DNA of 14,360 nt, taken from assembly GCA_023386255.1 (NCBI GenBank), contig JAEWKB010000212.1, positions 1 through 14,360 of the forward strand, written 5' to 3'. The notes under the pieces are model-generated. The model did no database searches. It was not told the origin of the DNA and saw only the letters and a program-made list of their open reading frames with translations. This stretch comes from Bacteroidota bacterium (lineage in GTDB: Bacteria > Bacteroidota > Bacteroidia > Flavobacteriales > Flavobacteriaceae). The translations under genes were made by a program, and so were the position numbers. Shown here in pieces: positions 1-6,446 of this stretch (the stretch's first letter is position 1; every line of letters begins with the position of its first letter).

Positions 1-163
1 GGTTAAGTGTTCCCGGATCAACATTAATATACGGGTCAAATTTCTGGATGGTGGTCCTGTAGCCCCTTGCCTGCAATAATTTTGCTAATGAAGCCGCGAT
101 GATTCCCTTCCCCAGGGAAGAGGTCACGCCTCCTGTAACAAAAATATACTTCGTCTGATTCAT
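1..163 (-). CDS. pyrG: CTP synthase, N-terminal part (cut by window edge)
   Basis: CTP synthase makes CTP from UTP, ATP and glutamine in the cytoplasm, the last step of pyrimidine nucleotide synthesis. Only the first 54 codons are in the window. Translating the minus strand from the ATG at 163 gives a start [20 protein letters not shown], which is the family's N-terminal synthetase signature: the P-loop-like GGVxSxLGKG at about residues 11-20. It is followed by a [12 protein letters not shown] segment near residues 41-52, the conserved substrate-binding stretch. The frame is open to base 1. The start is fixed by the family's conserved N-terminus. It lies downstream of the DUF3820 gene on the same strand but has its own strong promoter and an unusual A/C-only leader, so it is probably transcribed separately. 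Confidence 0.95.
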   Translation of the reverse strand, partial: MNQTKYIFVTGGVTSSLGKGIIAASLAKLLQARGYRTTIQKFDPYINVDPGTLN

Positions 164-195
164 TGTGTTGTTGTGTGTTGTGTTGTTGTTGTTGT
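164..195 (-). repeat. A/C-only simple repeat in the pyrG leader
   Basis: The 32 bases directly upstream of the pyrG ATG contain only A and C in the mRNA sense (only T and G on the plus strand), mostly as CAA and CA units. There is no Shine-Dalgarno sequence. Such a leader cannot fold on itself and should leave the start codon accessible. Simple tracts of this kind can also change length by replication slippage. Confidence 0.75.
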
Positions 196-209
196 CGTAA
201 AAAACGAGG

Positions 210-242
210 CAAAAGTACGAAAATTAATTAACGAAAATCAAT
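210..242 (-). promoter_or_regulatory. pyrG promoter, Bacteroidota type
   Basis: On the minus strand a perfect -7 box TACTTTTG (217 down to 210) matches the TAnnTTTG consensus of Bacteroidota promoters. A -33-like ATTG (242 down to 239) lies 21 bp upstream, within the usual 19-21 bp spacing. Transcription would start near 203-205, giving a leader of about 40 nt. Confidence 0.7.
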
Positions 243-255
243 GTAATAATTGCTT

Positions 256-311
256 AATGTAACAACGTATCAATTCAGCCAGATCTTGCCCAATTGATAC
301 ATTGCTACATT
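256..311. repeat. 56-bp interrupted palindrome between the DUF3820 gene and pyrG
   Basis: The dyad is centred between 283 and 284. Perfect arms are AATGTA/TACATT (256-261 and 306-311) and GTATCAATT/AATTGATAC (267-275 and 292-300), around a central AGATCT; by my count 23 of 28 symmetric positions pair. It begins 14 bp downstream of the DUF3820 stop codon and ends 13 bp before the pyrG -33 element. It could be a terminator of the minus-strand operon, although it has no clear U-tract, or a regulator-binding site for pyrG. Confidence 0.65.
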
Positions 312-325
312 TAAATATTGGTAAA

Positions 326-553
326 TTAAATCGGATATTGCCGCTTAATATTGCGCACCAGCTCTTCCAGCCCGTTTAGCTTCAGCTCATATACAAGCCC
401 CAGCATATCACCAAGCTGCCCTTTAGGAAAGCCTTTGCCATGATACCACACTATGTAATGTTCGGGCAGGTCAATAAGATAGCGTCCTTCATACTTGCCG
501 AACGGCATTTTTGTATGTGCCAGTTTTATAAGGAGTTGTTTTTGGTGTTCCAA
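326..553 (-). CDS. DUF3820 family small protein
   Basis: This is a 75-residue soluble protein of the DUF3820 family (Pfam name: putative quorum-sensing-regulated virulence factor), whose biochemical role is unknown. The diagnostic core is MPFGKYEGRYLIDLPEHYIV (residues 16-35), then WYHGKGFPKGQLG (36-48) and a helical C-terminus. The start is probably TTG at 553: the frame is closed by a stop four codons further upstream, no ATG lies in that interval, and the first ATG (codon 16) would remove the leading LLIKLAHTK helix that I expect in family members. The start lies 2 bp after the stop of the OsmC-like gene, so it is translated from the same message. There is no signal peptide or membrane segment. 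Confidence 0.85.
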   Translation of the reverse strand: MEHQKQLLIKLAHTKMPFGKYEGRYLIDLPEHYIVWYHGKGFPKGQLGDMLGLVYELKLNGLEELVRNIKRQYPI

Positions 554-555
554 TA

Positions 556-954
556 CTACCAGTTAAAAACTACATCCTTCTCAATATCAGCGTGCAGGCT
601 TAAATACACAGGACAGGTTAGCGCTGTCCTTTCAAGTATAGTACGCGCTTTTTCATCAGCATCGCTTTTCATGTGGAAAATAACTTCAATACGGGAGATC
701 TTACGTGGCTCAGCCTGCATTATTTTAGTTACTTCGGCAGTAGTACCTTCCAGTGCCACATTCATGCTGCGCGCCTTTATACCCATTACCGTAAGCATGC
801 AGCTTGCCAGGGCATTGGCTACAGTGTCGGTAGGTGAAAAAGCCTCGCCTTTGCCGTTATTATCAACAGGGGCATCAGATATGATTTCGCTGCCCGATTG
901 TATGTGTATGGATGAGGTGCGTAAGTCTCCAAGGTAGGTTACTTTTGATGTCAT
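556..954 (-). CDS. OsmC family peroxiredoxin-like protein
   Basis: OsmC/Ohr proteins are small cytoplasmic dimers that use two cysteines to reduce organic hydroperoxides; some members of the wider family lack a known substrate. This 132-residue protein keeps both signature cysteines: Cys52 in the helix ALASCMLTVMG and Cys114 in TALTCPVYLSL. It also keeps the preceding FSPTDTVANALASC pattern (residues 39-52). The length is normal for the family. It resembles the YhfA-like or general OsmC branch more than Ohr, but I cannot decide the branch by eye. Its ATG lies 2 bp after the stop of the LysM/PBP1 gene, and its own stop is 2 bp before the DUF3820 start, so the three form one tight transcription unit. 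Confidence 0.92.
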   Translation of the reverse strand: MTSKVTYLGDLRTSSIHIQSGSEIISDAPVDNNGKGEAFSPTDTVANALASCMLTVMGIKARSMNVALEGTTAEVTKIMQAEPRKISRIEVIFHMKSDADEKARTILERTALTCPVYLSLHADIEKDVVFNW

Positions 955-956
955 GA

Positions 957-2873
957 TTATTGCGCTTGTTTTATGGTAAGGTCTTCATCATATTGTAAAA
1001 TATACACACCATTGTTATAGTTGCCGCCATTTATGGCTTCATACGCAAACTTATTCTCAACATATTCTGTTGCTTTTGCATTTATAACATCAGTAAAACT
1101 TTCCTCCTGGAAAAGCCTCAGGATCACATCAAAGGTTACATCAAAGCCACGGGTAGCAAACTGGCTGGGGTTTACACCGTTCTTCTGCCTGAATACTTTG
1201 CCAAACAGCGCCGTTGCAGGCGTTTCAGTATCATTGGTTACCGACGGATAAAGCATTTTAAGCGCAGTAAGCCTGCTAAGAGGGACTTCGTCATGCTCCA
1301 GCTTATCGGTTGTTTCCAGCACTACGAGCTGTATCCGGTAATCCGCCAGCGCACCGGCAAGAACTTTGGTTGTATTTAATATCATGGTTAAATTCTCTGT
1401 CTCCATGATCACATAGTTCATTTTTTCTTTAGAAAGCTGTGCCCTCATAGAAGCATCTGTTATCCCTCCATCAAGAAATTTAGCATCAGGATAATTTTTC
1501 TTTATCAGTTGCCTTGAGCTGGCTTTTTTAGAATCTACCACTGCAACAACATTGGCATCTTTTGATTTAAGATATTCGAGCATAGCTCTTTTTACTGTTT
1601 CTTCCGACGGTACCGACTGGAAGAGGTTACTATAAGCTTTGCCACTTTCTTTAGATAATGGTGAAATTACAGGTACAGTTCCAAGAGTTGCAGCTGCAGT
1701 TTCGGCATTACCCTGAAAGAAAGGGCCTATCACCGCACTGGCTGACGATAAGCTTCCTTTTAAAGATGCAACATCTGATGAGGTGCGGGTTTCCTTAGAA
1801 TCGTATATTTTTACTTTTAGCGGCAGGCCAAGCGCTTTGGCAGAGTCTATAGCCATAAGTGCCCCGGCATAGAAATCGAGCGTCATGTTCAGGAACCTGT
1901 CTTTACGAAGGCGGTTGGTGCGGGCAGTATCAGATTCTGCCTTCGGCAGGTTAAAAGGCAACAATATTGCAATTTCCTTTGCTGAAGATTTCTTGATTGT
2001 TTTAGTAAGGTCGGCCACGGTTTTAGCACCCGTTCCTGCTCCTACCCTCATTTTAATGATCATTCCTTCTTTAACACCATCTCTAAGTTCCGGATTTAGC
2101 ACCATCAGCTCCTCTTCGGTCATCCTGGCATTCTTTGCGAGGCTGTAGAGGGTTTCTTTAGGCTTTACCTGATAATTTACATACATTTCCTGCACAAAAT
2201 CAGGTACCTTTGCAGCAACAGGCTCCGGCTGAGTTTCTTTGGCTATAACGGCATTTTTATCCAGTTTTAGCTTTTGGCCTATGGCAAGTGTTTCTTTTGC
2301 TTCAGGGTTTAGCGCTTCAAGCACCTGCAGCGTCATACCGTACTGCTTGGCAATAGAATATTTGGTCTCACCCGCAGCTACAGTGTGGTAAAAATAAGAT
2401 GGCGGCGGGGTTTTAGCCTCTGCTTTTTTAGCTTCCTTAACCTGGGCCGCAAGAGCGCTGCCCTTTACTGGTATAATAATTTTCTGCCCTATTTTAAGCG
2501 CGTCTCCTGCATTGCCTTCGTTTGCTTTTTTTATATCATCAAACGATACATTGTATTTTTTTGCAATGCTGTACAGTGTCTCCCCGGCCTGCACTTCGTG
2601 CGTGGTATTGGCTACTTTAGTTGTTTTTTCTTTAACCGGTTCAGAGGGTGCAGGTTTAGACTGCTTTGGTACCAGCAAGATGCTGTTTTCTTTAATACCA
2701 TTCTTAGAGTCAGGGTTAAGCCTGTATATGTCATATGGGGTAACTTTGTACTTCTTGGCAATATCTGCAACTGTTTCTTTTTTTGACACTTTATGCTTTA
2801 TATAATCAGCCTGGGCAAATAAAGGCGCTGACAACATCATTAACAAAAAAGCTGCAATCACCGGGTATTTCAT
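957..2873 (-). CDS. Secreted four-LysM protein with a type-1 periplasmic-binding-fold domain
   Basis: The 638-residue protein starts with a signal peptide (hydrophobic residues 5-20, likely cut after LFA at residue 20). Four LysM domains follow, at about residues 25-69, 91-135, 161-205 and 233-276, joined by Lys/Ala/Pro-rich linkers. The rest, about 298-635, looks like a type-1 periplasmic-binding fold: an AILLPFNLP strand, YAGALMAIDSAKALG, AVIGPFFQGNAETAA, VPVISPLSK and a late NNGVYILQYDED segment. LysM binds the GlcNAc backbone of peptidoglycan, so the protein probably sits on the periplasmic wall. The ligand of the second domain is unknown, and no transporter genes accompany it, so a classical uptake role is unlikely. 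It heads the operon with the OsmC-like and DUF3820 genes. Start: ATG at 2873, supported by the signal peptide. Confidence 0.9.
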   Translation of the reverse strand: MKYPVIAAFLLMMLSAPLFAQADYIKHKVSKKETVADIAKKYKVTPYDIYRLNPDSKNGIKENSILLVPKQSKPAPSEPVKEKTTKVANTTHEVQAGETLYSIAKKYNVSFDDIKKANEGNAGDALKIGQKIIIPVKGSALAAQVKEAKKAEAKTPPPSYFYHTVAAGETKYSIAKQYGMTLQVLEALNPEAKETLAIGQKLKLDKNAVIAKETQPEPVAAKVPDFVQEMYVNYQVKPKETLYSLAKNARMTEEELMVLNPELRDGVKEGMIIKMRVGAGTGAKTVADLTKTIKKSSAKEIAILLPFNLPKAESDTARTNRLRKDRFLNMTLDFYAGALMAIDSAKALGLPLKVKIYDSKETRTSSDVASLKGSLSSASAVIGPFFQGNAETAAATLGTVPVISPLSKESGKAYSNLFQSVPSEETVKRAMLEYLKSKDANVVAVVDSKKASSRQLIKKNYPDAKFLDGGITDASMRAQLSKEKMNYVIMETENLTMILNTTKVLAGALADYRIQLVVLETTDKLEHDEVPLSRLTALKMLYPSVTNDTETPATALFGKVFRQKNGVNPSQFATRGFDVTFDVILRLFQEESFTDVINAKATEYVENKFAYEAINGGNYNNGVYILQYDEDLTIKQAQ

Positions 2874-2898
2874 AATATTATTTTTAAAAAAATTAAGC

Positions 2899-2923
2899 CG
2901 TTACAAAGTTAACTTTTGTAACG
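2899..2923 (-). terminator. Hairpin after the short LysM gene, followed by a T-tract
   Basis: Arms CGTTACAAA and TTTGTAACG (9 bp, perfect) surround a GTTAAC core. On the minus strand the hairpin is followed by GGCTTAATTTTTTT, which fits a Rho-independent terminator for the short LysM gene, whose restored stop codon would be at 2958. The same dyad contains a -7 promoter box, so it may instead, or also, be an operator for the LysM/PBP1 operon. Confidence 0.55.
2904..2911 (-). promoter_or_regulatory. Possible -7 box for the LysM/PBP1-OsmC-DUF3820 operon
   Basis: TAACTTTG (2911 down to 2904, minus strand) is a perfect match to TAnnTTTG. It would start transcription near 2898, about 25 nt before the ATG at 2873. 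The -33 region at the right distance (CTTT at 2934-2931) is a poor match to TTTG, so the promoter is plausible but not secure. It overlaps the hairpin at 2899-2923. Confidence 0.45.
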
Positions 2924-3024
2924 ACTTATTAAAGGTTTTTATTACGATATTATGAAACTACTTAGGAGGTAAACTACTTAAATCAGCTCCTTTTTTCATC
3001 TTAGTTTCCGCTTTTATTTTTGTT

Positions 3025-3279
3025 TCAGCAGCCCTCTTTGCAGCAAGTTTGCTGCCAGGGGGGCAGCTTCAGCACCATGTTGGCAGATATACCATGCACC
3101 GCATCAGGATTAAGCTTATAAATATCATCAGGCTTTATCAGGTATTTTTTACATATCAGCATTACCGTTTCTCCCTGCCTTACACTGTGTGTTTGTGTAC
3201 CAATCCGTGTTTCTTCTTCCTGCGCTTTTGAAGATAACGCAATCAACAATATACCTATACAAAATAATATCTTCTTCAT
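3025..3279 (-). CDS. Short secreted LysM protein, probably frameshifted at its C-terminus
   Basis: As it stands this encodes 84 residues: a signal peptide (about residues 1-19, SKA before Gln20) and one LysM domain (about 30-73) with the DIYKLNPDAVHGI pattern also seen in the first LysM of both neighbouring LysM genes. The last ten residues, WQQTCCKEGC, are unlike anything in the family. They begin at a run of six C (plus-strand G, 3058-3063). With one base fewer in that run the frame reads PPGSKLAAKRAAETKIKAET and on for 32 residues to a TAG at 2958, giving 106 residues with a Lys/Ala-rich tail. The paralogue upstream has the similar VGKKVKAGAEEK at the same place. I therefore think the real or ancestral gene spans 2958-3279. 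Either this is a true mutation, a phase-variable tract, or a sequencing error. Confidence 0.75.
   Translation of the reverse strand: MKKILFCIGILLIALSSKAQEEETRIGTQTHSVRQGETVMLICKKYLIKPDDIYKLNPDAVHGISANMVLKLPPWQQTCCKEGC
3058..3063 (-). other. Homopolymer run of six (C on the coding strand) at an apparent frameshift
   Basis: The six-base run falls exactly where the short LysM gene leaves the frame that matches its paralogue. Deleting one base restores an open frame from residue 74 to a TAG at 2958. The hairpin at 2899-2923 then lies about 35 nt after the restored stop, a more usual distance than about 100 nt after the present one. Confidence 0.65.
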
Positions 3280-3315
3280 AATCCCTGCTTTTAAATTACA
3301 TGCAATTAAGGGATT
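3280..3315. repeat. Inverted repeat abutting the start codon of the short LysM gene
   Basis: Perfect 7-bp arms, AATCCCT (3280-3286) and AGGGATT (3309-3315), flank a 22-bp A/T-rich loop directly upstream of the ATG at 3279. In the mRNA a hairpin here would sit against the start codon. The wider gap (3280-3380) holds a weak -7-like TAATTTTA (3330 down to 3323) without a matching -33, so I cannot place the promoter firmly. Confidence 0.35.
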
Positions 3316-3384
3316 AAGCTGTTAAAATTATTTACATTTTAAATACTGTTATTTATATCTTAATACAAAGCAAATGTTTTCTAA

Positions 3385-3412
3385 ATAAAAAAGCCGCTGC
3401 TTTCGCAACGGC
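3385..3412 (-). terminator. Rho-independent terminator after the four-LysM gene
   Basis: On the minus strand, GCCGTTGC-GAAA-GCAGCGGC forms an 8-bp stem (one G-T wobble) with a GNRA tetraloop at 3412-3393, followed at once by TTTTTTAT. It lies 28 bp downstream of the stop codon at 3440. This is the clearest terminator in the window. Confidence 0.88.
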
Positions 3413-3439
3413 CCTACCGAAGAACTTATTGTAATTTAA

Positions 3440-4591
3440 TTATTGCTCATTTACTGCCGCAATGCCTATAGGCACCGGTATCTTTATAAGCTGCCCGGCC
3501 TGAAGCCCTTTTTTAAGCTTGTTTTTATTGGCAGCTGTTATGGCTTCAACCGATGTATTGTATTTTCTGGCCAGGCCATGTAAGGTTTCACCTGCCTCTA
3601 CTTTATGCTCGGCACTTCCTGTAGGCTCTTCCGAATAGGATGCATGGTTTGGCACAATTACAGTATCTGCTGCAGCTACCGCAGCTCCATTCTCAGCAGT
3701 ACCTCCCGGCACGGTTAATGTTTGCCCGGCCTGAAGTCCTCTTTTCAATATTTTCTCATTAGCTTCTGTAAGTTCGGCTACAGTAGTATTATATTTCCTT
3801 GCAAGGCTGTGCAGCGTTTCACCAGGTTTTACATGATGTGTAGCCGGCATTTCACTTGTCATAGGCTCATGCCCCTCCTGTGATGCAGGCAAATTGTGAG
3901 CAACAGCTGTAGCGGCAGGCACAGCATTATCAGCATCCGGTCCGCCGGCACCAGGAATTACAAGTGTCTGCCCGGCCTGCAGCCCACGCTTAAGTATTTT
4001 CTCATTAGCCGCCGTAATTTCGGCTATAGTAACATTATATTTCCTGGCCAGCGCCGTAAGCGTTTCACCCGGTTTTACCTCATGGCTTACATTCTGCACA
4101 GTTGTTTCAACACCGGTTTTAGGCTCTTCATAAGCTATGCCAGTGCGTTTCGCTTTAGCTTCTGCTGTATAAGATAGCTTTTCATCGTGCTGTTTCTTCT
4201 GCCTGTCTTTAAGTATTGTTTCAGCATCAACCACTACATAACCCGGGTTGCTGTCGTCCTGCATTTTTTGTTTCTTTATTGCAGCTGCATCTACAATCTC
4301 ATAATCCAGATTCTTTTCTTCTGCGCCAGCCTTTACTTTCTTACCTACAGGAATTTGCAATGTCATTCCCGCACTTAGCCCTTCGGCTGCCGATGGATTA
4401 AGCTCATAGATATCCTGTGGCAGTACCATGTATTTTTTAGCTATCATAACCATGGTCTCTCCAATAGCTACACGGTGTATCTTAACTTCACCCGTACCTT
4501 CCTGCGAAACCTTCTGCAGAGGCAGCTGTGCAAAAGCCGGTGTTGAGGCCAACGCGATAAAGGTGCTGAATAATAGTAGTTGTTTTTTCAT
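3440..4591 (-). CDS. Secreted four-LysM protein with near-identical repeats
   Basis: The 383-residue protein has a signal peptide (residues 1-21, likely cut after AFA) and four LysM domains at about 36-81, 169-213, 252-295 and 328-372. It has no recognisable enzymatic domain, so it is probably a periplasmic peptidoglycan-binding protein. The first LysM is of the DIYELNP type shared with the two downstream LysM genes. The other three are close copies of each other: each carries GETL..LARKYN and most of KILKRGLQAGQTL. That suggests recent duplication inside the gene. Linkers are Ala/Pro/Glu-rich, and a charged segment (about 94-160) separates the first LysM from the rest. The gene lies between guaA upstream and the short LysM gene downstream and has its own terminator. 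The start is the ATG at 4591, supported by the signal peptide. Confidence 0.9.
   Translation of the reverse strand: MKKQLLLFSTFIALASTPAFAQLPLQKVSQEGTGEVKIHRVAIGETMVMIAKKYMVLPQDIYELNPSAAEGLSAGMTLQIPVGKKVKAGAEEKNLDYEIVDAAAIKKQKMQDDSNPGYVVVDAETILKDRQKKQHDEKLSYTAEAKAKRTGIAYEEPKTGVETTVQNVSHEVKPGETLTALARKYNVTIAEITAANEKILKRGLQAGQTLVIPGAGGPDADNAVPAATAVAHNLPASQEGHEPMTSEMPATHHVKPGETLHSLARKYNTTVAELTEANEKILKRGLQAGQTLTVPGGTAENGAAVAAADTVIVPNHASYSEEPTGSAEHKVEAGETLHGLARKYNTSVEAITAANKNKLKKGLQAGQLIKIPVPIGIAAVNEQ
3480..4090 (-). repeat. Three repeated LysM-coding units
   Basis: Three units of about 120-135 bp (roughly 3480-3610, 3710-3840 and 3960-4090) code for LysM domains 4, 3 and 2 of the four-LysM protein. 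They share stretches such as TGCCCGGCCTG and ATTTTCTCATTAGC on the plus strand, so similarity is visible in the DNA as well as the protein. The units could recombine and change the number of domains. Confidence 0.7.
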
Positions 4592-4739
4592 AGGTAGTAG
4601 TTGTAAGATGTAGTACTTGTTAATCTTATCATAAATTTATGCAAAAGAACTACTAAAGAGGCCCTTACTACCATCGTTTTCGATAAACTGCATTATTTAA
4701 TCGACAACATACCTTAAAGCACTGATTTTTAAGAAACGA

Positions 4740-4763
4740 AACGGGTCCCGCAAAGGACCCGTT
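4740..4763 (-). terminator. Terminator after guaA
   Basis: AACGGGTCC (4740-4748) and GGACCCGTT (4755-4763) form a 9-bp GC-rich stem with a 6-nt loop. On the minus strand it is followed by TCGTTTCTT, a moderate U-tract. It lies 7 bp downstream of the guaA stop codon, so guaA is probably transcribed separately from the LysM gene that follows at 4591. Confidence 0.75.
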
Positions 4764-4769
4764 GTAAAA

Positions 4770-6299
4770 TTATTCCCACTCTATTGTGGCTGGTGGTTTC
4801 GAGCTGATGTCATACACAACCCTGTTAACTCCCTTAACTTTATTGATAATTTCGTTCGATATTTTCATCAGGAACTCATACGGTAGGTGCACCCAGTCGG
4901 CGGTCATACCATCGGTGCTTTCCACGGCGCGCAATGCTACTACTTTTTCATAGGTACGCTCATCGCCCATAACACCTACACTATTTACAGGCAGCAGTAT
5001 TGCCCCCGCCTGCCATACCTTATTGTAAAGCCCGTGGTCTTTAAGACCCTGTATAAATATATGGTCAACCTCTTGTAATATCCTCACTTTTTCTGGTGTA
5101 ATATCGCCAAGAATGCGGATAGACAGTCCCGGGCCCGGGAACGGGTGGCGGCCCAGCAGTTCAGGGTCAATACCCAGCGTAGCCCCTACCCTGCGTACCT
5201 CATCCTTAAACAGCATACGCAGCGGCTCTACTACCTGCAGTTTCATAAAATCAGGAAGCCCGCCAACATTGTGGTGCGATTTAATGGTAGCAGACGGCCC
5301 TTTTACCGAAACCGATTCAATAACATCCGGATATATAGTACCCTGTGCCAGCCACTTTACATCGGTAAGCTGGTGTGCCTCGTCATCAAATACCTCAATA
5401 AAAACCCGGCCTATGGTTTTACGTTTGGTCTCAGGGTCATCAATGCCGGCAAGCTGCGACAGGAACCTTTCAGACGCATCTACCCCCTTAACATTAAGCC
5501 CCATGTCTTTGTACTGATGTAGCACGTTTTCAAATTCATCTTTACGCAGTAGCCCATTATTTACAAATATGCAATACAGGTTGCTGCCTATAGCTTTGTG
5601 AAGTAAAACTGCCGCCACGGTAGAGTCTACCCCGCCCGAAAGGCCCAGCACTACTTTATCATTCCCCAGCTTAACCTTAAGCTCCTCTACAATATCCTCT
5701 ACAAAAGTATCAGGTGTAAAGTTTTGCGGCACTTCAGCTATTTTAACCAGGAAGTTCTCCAGCATTTGCTTTCCGTCCGTAGAGTGATATACTTCCGGGT
5801 GGTATTGTATGGCATAAGTGGTTTCGCCTTCAATCTTATACGCAGCGTTCTCCACATCTTTGGTACTGGCAAGCCTTACAGCACTTGTAGGCAACGCTTT
5901 AATAGTATCGCTGTGGCTCATCCACACCTGGCTGTTCAGGTTAATGCCTTCAAAAAACGGCTCTCCTTCCTTTACAAACGATAAGTTTGCACGGCCATAC
6001 TCGCGGATGTTGCTTGGTGCTACCTCGCCCCCGTTAAAGTGTGCCAGGTACTGCGCACCGTAGCAAACGGCAAGCAAAGGAAGCTTACCCCGAATTTGCG
6101 ACAGGTCAGGATGCGGGGCATCTTGGGCACGAACCGAGAACGGGCTGCCCGAAAGTATTACCGCTTTATAAGATGATAAATCAACCGGTGGGTTGTTGTA
6201 AGGGAAAATTTCGCAGAAGATGTTTAGTTCGCGAACCCTTCTCGCAATTAGTTGTGTGTATTGCGAGCCGAAATCTAAAATAAGTACGTTGTGTTGCAT
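4770..6299 (-). CDS. guaA: GMP synthase (glutamine-hydrolysing)
   Basis: GuaA converts XMP to GMP with ATP and glutamine in the cytoplasm, the last step of guanine nucleotide synthesis. The 509-residue protein has the full two-part layout. The N-terminal class-I glutamine amidotransferase carries the nucleophile Cys79 in AVCYGAQ and the His167/Glu169 pair in YHPEV. The ATP-pyrophosphatase domain has the P-loop LGLSGGVDS (218-226). The C-terminal dimerisation domain ends with [18 protein letters not shown] start it at the ATG at 6299, giving [24 protein letters not shown] two codons upstream is also in frame, but it would add only Met-Pro, and it overlaps the likely -7 box. Length and motifs are normal. 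It is divergent from ftsE. Confidence 0.97.
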   Translation of the reverse strand: MQHNVLILDFGSQYTQLIARRVRELNIFCEIFPYNNPPVDLSSYKAVILSGSPFSVRAQDAPHPDLSQIRGKLPLLAVCYGAQYLAHFNGGEVAPSNIREYGRANLSFVKEGEPFFEGINLNSQVWMSHSDTIKALPTSAVRLASTKDVENAAYKIEGETTYAIQYHPEVYHSTDGKQMLENFLVKIAEVPQNFTPDTFVEDIVEELKVKLGNDKVVLGLSGGVDSTVAAVLLHKAIGSNLYCIFVNNGLLRKDEFENVLHQYKDMGLNVKGVDASERFLSQLAGIDDPETKRKTIGRVFIEVFDDEAHQLTDVKWLAQGTIYPDVIESVSVKGPSATIKSHHNVGGLPDFMKLQVVEPLRMLFKDEVRRVGATLGIDPELLGRHPFPGPGLSIRILGDITPEKVRILQEVDHIFIQGLKDHGLYNKVWQAGAILLPVNSVGVMGDERTYEKVVALRAVESTDGMTADWVHLPYEFLMKISNEIINKVKGVNRVVYDISSKPPATIEWE

Positions 6300-6302
6300 G
6301 GG

Positions 6303-6310
6303 CAAAAATA
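6303..6310 (-). promoter_or_regulatory. Possible guaA -7 box just before the start codon
   Basis: TATTTTTG (6310 down to 6303, minus strand) matches TAnnTTTG perfectly but ends only 3 nt before the guaA ATG. If it is used, the transcript would be leaderless or nearly so. I see no good TTTG 19-21 bp upstream, which lowers confidence. Confidence 0.35.
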
Positions 6311-6339
6311 AACGAAAAAAACGATTTTCCGATTATTGG

Positions 6340-6380
6340 ATTATCAGATTTTTACGCCTGATTTAAACATTGCTGATAAT
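6340..6380. repeat. Inverted repeat in the guaA/ftsE divergent region
   Basis: Perfect 8-bp arms ATTATCAG (6340-6347) and CTGATAAT (6373-6380) with a 25-bp spacer lie between the two divergent starts, upstream of the guaA -7 box and of the ftsE -33. It could be a regulator site. The arms are short and A/T-rich, so chance is a fair explanation. Confidence 0.3.
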
Positions 6381-6414
6381 AGATAATTGATCCTCTCCTA
6401 ATTTTGATACAAAA

Positions 6415-6446
6415 TTTTGAATAGCGGCGTTATCTTATTACTTTTA
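6415..6446 (+). promoter_or_regulatory. ftsE operon promoter
   Basis: TTTTG (6415-6419) serves as -33, and TACTTTTA (6439-6446) matches the -7 consensus TAnnTTTG in all but its last base, with a 19-bp spacer. Transcription would begin near 6451, about 18 nt before the ftsE ATG. The leader (AACACAAACAAAC before the ATG) has no Shine-Dalgarno sequence. Confidence 0.65.

Noticed and set aside
164..195. CRISPR or tandem-array origin for the TG-rich tract
   Set aside because: It is a low-complexity run of TG/TTG units without unique spacers. It is a simple repeat in a gene leader.
440..937. Plus-strand open frame of 165 codons
   Set aside because: It lies opposite the OsmC-like and DUF3820 genes, whose minus-strand proteins have clear family motifs. 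The plus-strand translation shows no domain pattern.
2385..2805. Two plus-strand open frames of about 100-133 codons, rich in Phe, Cys and Val
   Set aside because: They are antisense to the LysM-coding part of the LysM/PBP1 gene. Their hydrophobic look is a by-product of reading the complement of Lys/Ala-rich linkers.
4673..4684. Small hairpin ATCG-TTTT-CGAT upstream of the four-LysM gene
   Set aside because: A 4-bp stem in A/T-rich intergenic DNA is likely to be chance. It is not followed by a T-tract, and the real guaA terminator is at 4740-4763.
5113..5522. Overlapping plus-strand open frames of 125-134 codons
   Set aside because: They lie opposite the middle of guaA, which is intact with all motifs. 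No start context or family resemblance.
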